From positions 27,200,987-27,264,986 of the forward strand of contig CM069612.1 of assembly GCA_035771175.1 (NCBI GenBank): DNA of 64,000 nucleotides, read 5' to 3'. A program made the translations under genes and the position numbers. This document shows, piece after piece, positions 1 through 10,800 of the stretch (position 1 is the stretch's first letter; each line of letters starts with the position of its first letter). This stretch comes from Paratinospora sagittata (taxonomy: Eukaryota > Streptophyta > Magnoliopsida > Ranunculales > Menispermaceae). The notes beneath the pieces are model-generated. The model made no database searches, was not told the DNA's origin, and saw only the letters and a list, made by a program, of their open reading frames with translations.

Positions 1-107
1 GCAATATGTGATCCTTCCCTGAACAGTAGATCTTGAACTTCGCATTACCACATGCCAAAGTTGTTGGTGCCGTTGAATTTCTCCACCTCGAACTTTGTGT
101 TGGTCAT
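1..107 (-). pseudogene. copia gag N-terminus, interrupted by a stop, cut by window edge
   Basis: The minus-strand reading starts at the ATG at 105-107 and gives the N-terminus of a UBN2/Retrotran_gag-type copia Gag, the protein that builds the cytoplasmic virus-like particle. A stop codon follows the motif NNFGMW, after which the same frame continues with CEVQDLL, as expected for this family. A single nonsense change is therefore the simplest explanation. Only about 35 codons are inside the window. Confidence 0.75.
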
Positions 108-308
108 CGAACTTCTTTACCAAGGCCTGCTTGTGGTTGGGAGTTCTTCCGCCATTAAGACCGAAAATATGTATGACGCCGAAAAGTGCTGAAAAATGAT
201 AAACAACTCCAACTAAGCTATATCAATAACTTAGGAGTTGAATCTGCAGAAACGGATTGCACGGCTGCGTCCTAAACGGTCGAAAATGGTGGAAACAGTA
301 TCGGGGCT

Positions 309-505
309 GTATGAACAGTGACGGGCCGAAACAAATGGGCCTGATGAACAGTACGGACTATTTGGGCTGGACCGCGGATGAACAGTGAGGTTTGTGTGGG
401 CTGGACCGCAGATGAACAGTTCCGGATCTGGGTCGGGTTCGGATCGAATGAATAGTGTCGCGGATGAACAGTGCCGGTGATGAACAGTGTCACGGATGAA
501 CAGTG
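309..505. repeat. dispersed ATGAACAGTG motif, eight copies in the copia leader
   Basis: Eight near-copies of ATGAACAGTG occur in about 200 bases, near 310, 343, 377, 412, 448, 463, 480 and 495 (variants ATGAACAGTA, ATGAACAGTT and ATGAATAGTG). Spacing varies between about 15 and 36 bases, so this is a degenerate repeat rather than a regular satellite. It lies in the transcribed leader between primer-binding site and gag. No function is known to me. Confidence 0.7.
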
Positions 506-751
506 TGTCAGACAAAAAAAATTGCAAAATACAAAGATCAAACTTTGATCGGCTCTTGCGAACTCGTTTCTTGTCCGTTTTTCTCGCCGTTTGTTGCGTT
601 GGACTCCTGGAAACAAGAGCTACCTCCACGGGTGATCAGAAAATAGTTCCGATCACTGTTGCAAAATTTCGAAAATTTTGACGCTATCTCGAAAAATTCG
701 ACAGAGGGTCTGTTTTTCTTCCAAAACCCAACCTTGTCTCTGATACCAATT

Positions 752-1144
752 TGTTATGCGGAATCGGAGTAAAGCATGAAAGAAAAAACAGAACAACAAA
801 TTTAACGTGGTTCGGCAAATTGCCTACGTCCACGGGAGGCAGCACTCTTTTATTAGATCACCCTTAGGTGGATCTTACATATTGGATCTCTTAATAGATC
901 TCTCATAATAGAACTCACTGAACATGATTTATGAATGAAGTAAGGCCCTATTTATAGGAGTATATAGGGGTATTTATGTAATTAATAAATATATATAATA
1001 ATATATTTATCAACTTATTTCAAAATAAGAAGGCGACGGTTGGTGAGGTTGGTGGGTTGGTGGCCGCCCTCGTGGGCGGCCACCAACCATTCAATTTGTT
1101 AACTATAATGGGGTGGACCCCACACAGATAACTTCTCTGCAACA
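752..1144 (-). mobile_element. copia 5' LTR (393 bp)
   Basis: On the minus strand the LTR starts TGTTGCAGAG and ends CCGCATAACA, giving the short inverted TGTT...AACA ends. The primer-binding site follows immediately. A TATA-like box (CCTATAAATAGGG) lies at 947-959 on the minus strand. The LTR abuts the kinase codons that begin at 1145, so the element landed inside an exon. The base block after it (AATAA) is the expected 5-bp target duplication, but its partner lies outside the window. Confidence 0.85.
947..959 (-). promoter_or_regulatory. TATA box of the copia LTR promoter
   Basis: CCTATAAATAGGG on the minus strand inside the LTR is in the right orientation for the Pol II promoter driving the retroelement transcript. 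Assignment is by motif and position only. Confidence 0.6.
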
Positions 1145-3541
1145 AATAAACTAGGAGAGGGTGGTTTTGGCCCTATTTACAAGGTAATGCTTGGTTTTTC
1201 ACTATGTTCATTTTGTGAAAGAGTTGGATATCACCATTCAGTTTCCATTTGAATAATTTTCTCTTCGCACCAAACTAGATTGAAAATAATGTCTGCGTTA
1301 TGAAAGCGGAGTTACAGCAACCCGAAAAAAGGTGTTTTTCAAATTCAAGAGGTGTAACAATGCTTTAATTTTTCAGGGTAATTTGCCTGAAGGCCAAGAA
1401 ATTTCCATTAAAAGGTTTTCTAAGAGCTCTGGACAAGGGCTGGAGGAGTTCATGAATGAGGTGAAATTGACTGCGAAGCTCCAACACAAAAATCTTGTTA
1501 GATTCTTGGGTTGATGCATTGAGAAAGAAAAGAAGATGCTGATCTATGAGTAAATGCCCAACAAAAGCTGATCAGTTTTTATTTGGTATGTCTTTGATGA
1601 ATGACAGTGTCTCTCAGTTTCTTATTTTCAGCTCAGAGAATAATAATTGCAATGAGGATTATACTTCAATCCACTTTGAGAATTTTCATGTATCTGATTC
1701 TTATGGGAAAATGTTCATCTATCAGATTCCAGTAAACGAGTGAATTTGGATTGGAGCATACGGTTTCGCATCATAGAAGGGATTGCTCAAGGGCTTCTTT
1801 ATCTTCACAAGTGCTCCCGATTGAGAATTATTCACAGGGATCTAAAAGCGAGCAACATTCTGTTAGACGGTGCAATGAACCCAAAGATTTCGAACTTTGG
1901 AATGGCCAGGATTTTCGGAGGGAACCAAACTGAAGCAAATACTTAAAAGAGTGGTAGGCACATAGCATATATCATTCTTGATTTCTGCTGCTTACTATAT
2001 ATATATACTTGCATATGAGTACAATGTTAATTCAAATTATACTGTTTTAACTTTCTCTTTGTTGACTGGATGATGGCAATCTTCAAAATAATCAACTAGA
2101 TTAGTCTCTAGTTTAAGTGGTAGAGTCACAATGGTCTTGCTTAAATACCACTCTTTTAGAGCAGCATGCCGCCTCTCGTTCACTATTTAAAGGTACTAGA
2201 AACAATACTATGTCTAGTTAAACTAAATCAATTACTATTCTAACAGAGTAACGGCATAGATTGAGGCTAGAGTGTAACTTTATATCCTTAAGACAATTTT
2301 GTCCCGCTTAGGTGTTCACGGTGTATGACATTTGTCTCTCTGGATACAACAATCTTCTTCTAGTGACAACAGCACTTCAACTCACAAACCAAAATTGGTT
2401 GTACTCACTCACAAAAGAATGTTCAAAGAATTGTGGTTGTACATGGTACCTGTTTCTATACCCCGTTGGATCAAGTCTAATTGCCTCTACATTGCATCTG
2501 GACGTCCCAGATTTGATCTTTCATGGACACATCTCATCCATTAGATCTGCCTCGATCTCAATTCCTCACGAACGATACATGTGAAGTGCAAAGTGTTGTG
2601 CTCCCTAAATCGCCTAATCCCACTCGCGTGTGCGGGGTTGCATCACCTCTGAGCCTTCCTTGTGTGTGTGTTAGTTGAAATTCAAGTGTAGTACTTTAGC
2701 TACACTTACAAATAAATAATTAGAATTGTATATATCTCATGTGGGACTAAAAGATTATTTTCAAATTTCACTACTTTACACATATCAAGTAGGTTACTTT
2801 AGACTCAATTTCTCATTTATATATAAATGGATATAGCTAAATACTTATATATTTTTAATCTTCACATATGAAAGATTAATAATCAATTTGGTCCCTTCCA
2901 AAATTACTTATGGGTCTCACTTTAATATTTAACTAAAAATAATAAAAAATCATGTTTAATTATCCATTTTCCAACACTCTTATCATGAAATGCAGTGGCT
3001 ATATGTCTCCCGAATACGCATTAAACGGACTTTTCTCGGAGAAATCCGCATGTTTTCAGCTTTGGAGTGCTACTAATAGAGATTGTTAGCAGTAAAAAGA
3101 ATACTAGTTTTTATCCAACTGATCATGCTTCCACCCTTTTGGGATATGTGAGTATATATAAAGAATACTGGTTCTTTTTCTTACATTTGATTCTAATTCT
3201 CTCTCAAACATTTGTAACACTATATCTAAAACTTTTAGGATTGGGAACTATGGAGAGAAGGCAGAAGTTTGGAACTGTTGGATCAATCTATTAGAGATTC
3301 ATGTGTTAAACATGAAGTTTCGAAGTGCATTCAAATCGGGCTTTTGTGTGTCCAAGACGACACAGTTGCTCGACCAACAATGTCTTCCGTTGTTTTCATG
3401 TTGTGTAATGACACTTCATCTCTTCCATCTCCTAATGAGCCTGCTTTCTTCACAGGAAAGAGTTCATCGAATTCAGGTTATTCGTCGTATACAGGGGAGA
3501 ATTATTCCATAAATGAGATGACAATTAGTATTACAGAATAA
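1145..3541 (+). pseudogene. S-receptor-like serine/threonine kinase pseudogene (kinase-domain exons)
   Basis: Five exon remnants are readable: 1145-1183 (glycine-rich loop NKLGEGGFGPIYK), 1377-1585 (lysine strand and helix C), 1726-1964 (HRDLKASN catalytic loop), 2996-3147 (activation segment, SPEYALNG) and 3239-3541 (C-lobe and tail, natural stop). The exon pattern matches exons 3-7 of the two intact SRLKs downstream. Lesions: stops in the WC and YM motifs (about 1513 and 1549), a deletion in the KSLDQF motif (about 1570), a one-base insertion after ANT (about 1944), a GC in place of the GT donor at 1965, a one-base insertion in the SDVFSFG motif (about 3049), and DFG changed to NFG. A copia element replaces everything 5' of 1145, and a solo LTR sits in the third intron. 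The gene is dead as a receptor kinase. Confidence 0.9.
2060..2976 (-). mobile_element. solo LTR (917 bp) with 5-bp target duplication CTCTT
   Basis: The segment has TGTTG...CAACA ends and is flanked on both sides by CTCTT (2055-2059 and 2977-2981). Read on the minus strand it starts TGTTGGAAAATGG and contains TTAGTCCCACATGAG, a sequence common in copia LTRs, so the minus orientation is preferred. No internal region or second LTR accompanies it, as expected after LTR-LTR recombination. It lies in an intron of the kinase pseudogene, and the open frames inside it are not supported as genes. Confidence 0.75.
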
Positions 3542-4451
3542 AGATAGAAGTGATTCACTTCATATTCAATTCTCCCTTGTCTCTACAATTTCGAACTTAA
3601 TTTGCAACTCCATATGATGGAATAAGTTTTTCTTACTGCTTAAATCAGAGTCCAGCTCTTCTTGCATGGAAAAAGAGGTAAACTCTTAATGTAATAAAGC
3701 ATCAAGTTTTTTATTCTCAATGTAAAGAGAGTCAAATGATATAGAATAAGAGATTTTTTTATTTTTTTATAGTACAACTTGATTAATTTAGCTAGAAGTT
3801 AAAGTACTTTAAAAAAAAACTCTTCCAAATCGCAACAAATTAAGTTGAAACACGGGTTTAACTGGTGGGTTATGTCTTAGTTTTTCTATGTTATATCGAA
3901 TTGTATATTATTTATTCCCCCTTTTCATACTTAAAAGTAAGTCAGTTTTTGAACATGCGTTACACCACTAATTGTCAATGTTAGAATTTTGTAATAAGGT
4001 CTTTAAGAATTAGCATTAAAAGTTCTTTGAATTTTGTTAGGTTTGAATTTCAGTCACCCTTCAACATATTTCTCTTCCACTTCAGAATTAAAAAATTAAA
4101 AAAATTCATGGATTTTGTAGTGGTGTTATTTGACTCATATCCATCAAAAATAAAATTTGGCAGTAGTATAAACTAAGTCTTAATTACATTATTAAGTCAA
4201 ATTTATACAAATTGATAAGTAAATAAATAAATAAAAGTGATATTACATTGACATTCAAAATGTATATTTAAAGTATATGTTACTTTCATAAATTATTAAA
4301 TTATTTCAAATTATGTATTGGTATATAATTCAAATTATATCAATGGTGTACAATAGTGATATATACTTTAGACATACCTTTAGATGAGATTTTTAACTTG
4401 ATTATCACAGAAAATTTTTAAAAAATTCACAAATACCATTAAAATAGAAAT
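3542..4451. other. intergenic, AT-rich, no gene seen
   Basis: The first 150-200 bases probably include the former 3' UTR of the kinase pseudogene. The rest is low-complexity AT-rich DNA with no coding, RNA or transposon signal that I can support. It ends at the target duplication of the LINE. Confidence 0.6.
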
Positions 4452-4463
4452 AATAACTAATTT

Positions 4464-5644
4464 CTGGGCGATCTCACGAGAACGATGTCTACGGCTCCGA
4501 CAGGGCCTCTTCGGACGGAGAATCGGTCGGTGATGTGAAGGAAGCAGAGGAAGTTTGTTACGGGAGATCTCGAGAATCTCACCGATCTGCAGCCTCAAGG
4601 AGGCTGTGATGGATTTTAATATCTTTTGCGTGAACCCTAAATCGACCTACACGCAGCAGAAGGTTCTCAAAATGGCTTCGAACACAGCTCTTCCCGAGAT
4701 GGATCTATAGAGTGGCGAAGGGCGTTCGCTGTGGGGTGAAGAATGGCGTTCGCTGCGATGAGAAGAAGGGCTTGAAGAAGGAAACAACTCTTTTAGAAGC
4801 GATTTTGAAAACCATTTTCTAGTGGTGAATGGCATGGGTTTGTGATTGAAACCTCTTTTAGCAGCAACGGAAAAATTGACAACACAGCCAAAGTGTTCAG
4901 ATTCACTTTTGGCGGTGTGCCTAGAAGGAACCACTTTGCAGGAAGCCATTCTTGTTGTGGTTCAGCGCCTTGTTGGAGGAGTTGAGTGACCAGATTGTGC
5001 CAGTGGAACTCTTTTCACGGGACTTGCGTAAGAGGGACAATCTCTCGTCGACGATCTCGTTTCCTCACCAGATATCAGATTCGTAGCGTTTGAATCAGCG
5101 GCAAAGCTTTCAAGAAGAAGAAGAATCTGCGGTTCTTACAGAAATTCTCAAGCTTCCATATCAGATTTGTAGCGTTTGAATCGGCGGCAGAGCTTCCAAG
5201 AAATTCTTTGAATCGTGGGCAACACCAGCAAGCTTCTTTGAGCGCTGCTGGAGCGTTCAGGAGCGATGCGCTCTCCATTCCGGTTGGTCTAGTGTTCCCC
5301 ACAGGTTTTCTGTTTTTTGCCCTTTCGATTTTATTGAAGGTGCTCTTTCTGCTTTGTTCTTCACATATTTGTTGTCTTCTTGTTTGATTGGGATTTGATT
5401 GGGGTTAAAAACTTGTATTGACGGAGAAGACGACGGTGAATTTGAGTCTCGTGCATGGTTTTATGAAGAAGGAGGTGGATTCGATCGCAAGTTTTGTTTT
5501 TGATTTGGGGCTTTTGATCGCGTGATAAGGATTTTGAAATAGGGGGGATTTTGGTGCAGTGATGGTGGGTATTTTGGATTCTCGGTGAGGAATATATATA
5601 ATGGTCGGATTTAGAGCGGGGGTTTTGGATTGCATGGGCGAAGA
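4464..5644 (+). promoter_or_regulatory. LINE 5' untranslated region, probable internal promoter
   Basis: About 1.2 kb lies between the upstream target duplication and the first ORF1 ATG. It is clearly less AT-rich than its flanks. Full-length plant LINEs carry an internal Pol II promoter here; no specific promoter motif stands out to me, so this is by family and position. Short open frames inside it on either strand are not supported as genes. Confidence 0.55.
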
Positions 5645-7834
5645 ATGCGTGAACTGCGTAGCGGAGTACGTCGAGGCCGTGCTCCCGTCGTAGATCAGCC
5701 GCGAAAACCGCGGGATCGAGGCGGAAGGAGGAACTCAGAGCCCTTGGTCGGAAACTACATAAGAACTAGAGCTGCAGTAGCGAAGGAAGCGGCGAGAAAT
5801 CAGGTGGTGGTTGCTGCCGGCGGCGGTGGTAGTGGTGGTGCAGAGGAGGAGGCGGCGGCAGCGGCAGCGGCGAGGCCGAGGACGAGATTGGATGCGGCGA
5901 GGAATCGTGCGAAGGCGGCTGCGGTGATCATGATTTCGGACAAGAACGGTGAATCGGGAGGTGGTTCCGATCAGTTGAGAGAGATTCAGGGAGAGATTCC
6001 TCGGAAAGATATGATGGGAGATGACAGTGGTGGTTTGAGTGCTAACAAGGCTGGAGGCCAGGAAGAAGAAGGCAACACTGATCCTTTTCCTGAAAGGGAA
6101 ACTGATTTGCTAGAACGAAGTAAAAAAAAAGTTAAGATGAATGTGGATGGAGTGGAAGCGGATTTGTCGCCGATGGCGGACGTAAGTATGGTGGAGGAGA
6201 CTCAGGCATGCAAGGAGAATGCTGAGGGGAATGGGATGTTCGCCCCCTTGCCAACATTTAGAGACAAACTTTTGGGCTATACGGGACGGATGGATGATGG
6301 TGAGATGTCCGATGAGGATTGGACCTCAGATGATGAAGGAGAGATGGGGGCTGAGGAGTCCGAATCCGAGTGTCCAGTCATTCACATATCCAAGGAGGAG
6401 ACGAGGCGCTTACGTCGCCCATGGCGACAGACACTTATTATCAAACTGTTGGGCAGAACAATTGGATTCACATTCCTGTTACGTAAGATTAAGGCCTTAT
6501 GGCGTCCGAAGGCTCCTATTGAATTAGTTGCTATTGATCAAGACTATTTTCTTGTCAAGTTTGCCTCCAAGGAGGATTATGAGTATGCAAAATTTGAGGG
6601 CCCATGGATGATCTTTGATCATTATCTGACAGTGCGGCAATGGCATCCTAATTTTGACCCGGGGCAGGAGAACATGGATAGATTGTTGGTGTGGGTGCGA
6701 ATCCCTTGTCTCCCAATTGAATACTATGACTATGACTTCCTCATGAAAGTAGGGGCGCGTATTGGTCGTCCGGTGAAGATTGATGATGCAACAAGCACCG
6801 TCTCTAGGGGGAAGTTCGCTCGTATATGTGTGGAGGTAGATATAACCAAGCCACTTATATCTAAATTCACTTTGCGACATCGAGTTCGACGGATTGAATA
6901 CGAGGGGATCCATTTAATTTGCTTTGATTGTGGATGTTATGGGCATCGGAAAGATGCGTGTCCAAAGAATGAGGGCCAAGAGACGCCTCATCACGGTGGA
7001 CCGGTGCCAGTGCTGGCCGGAGATGTTAGAGATGTGGTCGGAGTTCAAGCTAGGCCGGCTGAGCCTTCGGTGAATCAGGAAATAACCGAAAATTTTGGGC
7101 CATGGATGTTGGCTTCTAGAAGATCTCGTAGAGGTATGACCAAAACTGAAAATGGAAAGAGTGGGAGAGCTGGACGTGATCCTCGGGATATGCCACTGAT
7201 TGGTGCTAAACAAAATGCTAGCTGTCAGCAACATATTTCTCGGTATGCGGCATTAGCGGTTGAGGATAATCTTGAGGAAAATATTGATAGTGATCAACGA
7301 GATGGGCCGCATCTTGATAAGGATATTGGCGTGCACAGGGGCCCAGGGATATCACTTAATGACTATGTCAAGAGTAAAGGGAGAAGGCCCAATATGCAAA
7401 TAAATACTAAGGAAGTGGATAATGGCCCAAGCACTCAAGTGGCTGTAGAAACCAGCAATGCGGTTCAAATAAAGAAGAATTTACTGACTCGTGACATCAC
7501 TTCTATCTCTTCTCAGTCCAAGCAAGCTGCCGCTGCGGAGGAACATATTGTGGTGCGTGGGTCCAATAGAGGTCAGCTGATCTCTCGATCGGTGGTCTCT
7601 CATCCCCAGCATCAGGTTGAGAACATGGAGGGTATTCATCCTACAATCAATTCGATACCAGAACATCATCAAGATCCTCCTATTGTGGTGGAATCTGGGC
7701 ATGTTCCTGCTATTGGTAGGCGGGAACTTGGTGGAACAAAAGCTAATCTGGTGGGGGTGCATAACGAAGCTCCTAGTGACAAGGATGAATCGCTTGGGAG
7801 GATGGATATTGTTGATGGAGGGTTCTCCTCTTAA
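5645..7834 (+). CDS. LINE ORF1 protein, DUF4283 plus CCHC zinc knuckle
   Basis: The protein of 729 residues is predicted to bind the element RNA as nucleocapsid or chaperone of the retrotransposition particle. The N-terminal ~100 residues are basic and Ala/Gly-rich. Residues about 258-405 match the DUF4283 pattern (WRQTLIIKLLGR... FEGPWMIFDHYLTVRQWHP). A zinc knuckle C-x2-C-x4-H-x4-C (CFDCGCYGHRKDAC) follows at about 426-439. The tail is long and polar. I chose the ATG at 5645 because the frame opens upstream only with non-ATG codons. The frame ends 62 bases before the preferred ORF2 start, so ORF2 is probably translated from the same transcript by reinitiation. Confidence 0.9.
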   Translation: MRELRSGVRRGRAPVVDQPRKPRDRGGRRNSEPLVGNYIRTRAAVAKEAARNQVVVAAGGGGSGGAEEEAAAAAAARPRTRLDAARNRAKAAAVIMISDKNGESGGGSDQLREIQGEIPRKDMMGDDSGGLSANKAGGQEEEGNTDPFPERETDLLERSKKKVKMNVDGVEADLSPMADVSMVEETQACKENAEGNGMFAPLPTFRDKLLGYTGRMDDGEMSDEDWTSDDEGEMGAEESESECPVIHISKEETRRLRRPWRQTLIIKLLGRTIGFTFLLRKIKALWRPKAPIELVAIDQDYFLVKFASKEDYEYAKFEGPWMIFDHYLTVRQWHPNFDPGQENMDRLLVWVRIPCLPIEYYDYDFLMKVGARIGRPVKIDDATSTVSRGKFARICVEVDITKPLISKFTLRHRVRRIEYEGIHLICFDCGCYGHRKDACPKNEGQETPHHGGPVPVLAGDVRDVVGVQARPAEPSVNQEITENFGPWMLASRRSRRGMTKTENGKSGRAGRDPRDMPLIGAKQNASCQQHISRYAALAVEDNLEENIDSDQRDGPHLDKDIGVHRGPGISLNDYVKSKGRRPNMQINTKEVDNGPSTQVAVETSNAVQIKKNLLTRDITSISSQSKQAAAAEEHIVVRGSNRGQLISRSVVSHPQHQVENMEGIHPTINSIPEHHQDPPIVVESGHVPAIGRRELGGTKANLVGVHNEAPSDKDESLGRMDIVDGGFSS

Positions 7835-7896
7835 AGCCGTGCTTGTCAATGTTTTGGTCTTCGGTAGGGGTGGGTAGCCTATTTTATCTTGTTTTT

Positions 7897-10800
7897 ATGG
7901 ATTTTATGATCTGGAATTGTCAAGGGGCGGCTTCGAAGGAGTTCCACCGTTCCCTGAAAGACCTGCTTAAGATGCATAAACCAGGCATATTGGGATTGTT
8001 AGAGCCCAAAGTGAGTGGATCTCAGGCAGATTTTCTCTGTAAAAAGCTGGGATTTGATGAATGGGTCCGGGTAGAATCATTGGGTTTCAGTGGTGGTATT
8101 TGGGTGTTCTGGCATAGTTCTTGTCAAATAAATATTATTGCTACTCATCCCCAGTTTATCCATATGAGGGTTCGGGATAGTAGTATGCATCAGTGGTTGT
8201 TATCTGTTGTTTATGGTAGTCCTACAGCCAGCCTGAAGAAGCTGTTATGGAGGGATCTTAATAAGAATGTTTTTGATACGAGTGAGCCTTGGATTATTGC
8301 GGGTGATTTTAATGCGGTGGTATGTTCCGAAGAAGTTAGTAGTGGGAATGTTGTGGCTCATCATGGCAGCTCTGGCTTTGGGGATTGGATTTTTGATCAT
8401 GATTTGCTGGACATGGGATTTTCCGGACAAGCCTATACTTGGAGTAGGGGTATAGGGGATCAGTTTAAGGGAGCTCGCCTGGATAGAGTTTTATGTAATT
8501 TAGCTTGGAGGCATATGTTTGAGGACGCTAGAGTGATTCACCTTCCTAAACATCACTCCGACCATGTTCCTATCTTGGTTCGTTTAAAGGGTTCAAGTGC
8601 CACTGTGAGGCCAACGCAGTTTAAATTTCAGGCAGCTTGGCTGACTCATCCGGGATTTTACAATGTCATTAAGGAGAATTGGAGTCGTGACCGATCTTTG
8701 GATACAAATAATCGGCATATAGCCTCGGTTCTTACTTCATGGAATAGTACCGAGTTTGGGAGTATTTCTAGGAGGAAGAAGAGGCTCTGGGCGAGACTTG
8801 CAGGCATTCAACGTGTCTTATCTAAACACCCTACACACCGTATTCATCTTTTGGAGTCTAAGCTTAAGAAGGAGCTGGACCTTGTTCTGTATCAAGAAGA
8901 ACTTTCGTGGTTTCAGAAATCTAGAGCCGACTGGATCCTTTCGGGTGACCGCAATACCAAGTTCTATCACGCTACTACAGTCATTCGTCGGAGTAGGAAT
9001 GTCATTGGGAGGTTAAAAGGTGCAGATGGAAATTGGGTTTCAGATTCAGCTCAGTTGAAGCATCTAATTCAAGATTTTTATACCAGGTTATTCTCAAAAG
9101 AACCTTGTGGGGATATGTCTGATTTTCCTAAAGGGGGTTTTCCAATTCTAGATGGTGCTGTCATGGCAAGGATTCATCAGCCCTTTGAGATTGAAGAGAT
9201 TCGTCAGGCTTTATTTGATATGGCTCCCTTCAAAGCGCCAGGCCCGGATGGTTTTCATGCAGGTTTTTATCAACGCCTCTGGCCTACAGTGGGGCCTTCT
9301 GTCTACAAGCTTGTTCAAGACTTTTGGGCGTCAGGAAAGCTTCCAGATGGGATCAATGATACTCTGTTGGTATTAGTACCGAAGGTTCAGCATCTTGAAT
9401 TATTGACCCAGCTTAGACCTATAAGTCTCTGCAACGTGGGCTATAAACTGATTACAAAAGCTATGACAAATAGGCTAAAGATGATCCTCCCTAGTCTTGT
9501 CTCTCCCAACCAAAGCAGCTTTGTTCCTGGTCGCCAAATTACAGATAATGTCATTGTGTATCAAGAAGTCCTTCATTCAATGAGAACTAAGAAGAGTGGT
9601 GTTTCTCATATGGCAATTAAGATTGATCTTGAAAAGGCCTATGATCGATTATCTTGGGATTTTATTGAAGACTCGTTGAAGGAGATTGGTCTTGGTGATG
9701 GGTGGATCCGAAATGTGATGCATTGTGTCTCTTCTTCTAGGATGTCGATTGTCTGGAATGGGGATCTTTTGGATTGTTTCTCCCCTGAGCGCGGAGTTCG
9801 GCAAGGGGATGCAATTTCGCCTTATCTTTTTGCTCTGTGTATTGAAAGATTGGGTCATTTGATTAATGGGGCAGTGGAGCGAAAGGAATGGAAACCCATA
9901 CAGTTTTCTCGTAATGGTCCTTCTATCTCCCACCTTTTCTTTGCAGATGATATGGTTTTGTTTGCGGAAGCATCTACCGAGCAGATAAAGGTTATTATGA
10001 AGTGCCTGGATTTATTTTGTGTGTGCTCGGGCCAAAGAGTTAACTACCAGAAATCTCATATATTTGTATCCCACAATGTGGAGCTTGCGGTGGCTCAAGA
10101 CATATCTACTATCTCTGGTATCCCCCTTACGGACAACCTGGGTCGGTATCTTGGTGCTCCCTCCATTCATGGGAGGGTCCGACCTGTTGACTTCCAGTAC
10201 ATCATTGAGAGAGTGACTACTCGATTGGAGGGGTGGAAGACAAAATTCTTGTCCTTTGCGGGTAGATTGGTTCTAGTTAAATCGGTGCTTAACTCTATTC
10301 TCATGTACATCATGCAGACTATGGTATTACCAATAGGGGTGTGTAATACCATTGATAAATTAGTTCGACGTTTTCTATGGGGAGGGTCTAATGAGAAGCA
10401 GGGCGTCAACCTCATTAAGTGGGAAATCATCATCAAACCTATGGAGGACGGTGGTCTTGGCATTAAGAGTATGGCCCATATGAACTTGGCTTTTTTAGCC
10501 AAATTGGGATGGAGACTAATTACAGATAAGAATAGCTTTTGGGCCAGAGTTGTTTCCATGAAGTATCTGCATCGGGAAGCTACTATTGATAGGTTGCAGC
10601 CTAAGAATGGGGCGTCCAATGCGTGGCGGGGCATTGTTAAAGCCTCGCCTATTTTACGTAGCGGGGTGCGGGCTCTAGTTCGTAATGGTAAGGACACTCT
10701 TTTTTGGCTTGATACATGGGTAGGTGAGGTGGCCTTAATCAATATGAAAATGCGGGATTTGAGTTTGGTGGAGATGTATAGGCCTGTCTCAAGCTATTGG

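Larger units (their letters stand above)
1..751 (-). mobile_element. Ty1/copia retrotransposon, internal 5' part (leader and gag start)
   Basis: Read on the minus strand, the LTR at 752-1144 is followed by a primer-binding site (738-748, complement of the initiator-Met tRNA end), a leader of about 630 bases, and a gag start codon at 107. The gag reading begins with the typical copia motif KFEVEKFNGTNNFGMW. The next codon is a stop (TAA) where the family usually has Gln, so this copy is probably defective unless that stop is read through. The remainder of the element lies beyond the left edge of the window. The leader carries repeated ATGAACAGTG-like motifs (see 309-505). Confidence 0.85.

Noticed and set aside
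231..629. Open minus-strand frames over 231-629 and 272-616
   Set aside because: They lie in the copia leader, overlap each other and consist of translated motif repeats; no domain is present.
2312..2584. 90-codon plus-strand frame
   Set aside because: It lies wholly inside the solo LTR and has no conserved motif.
6524..7234. Minus-strand frames opposite LINE ORF1
   Set aside because: Antisense shadows of the well-supported ORF1.
10167..10742. 191-codon minus-strand frame
   Set aside because: Antisense shadow of the LINE ORF2 reverse-transcriptase region.
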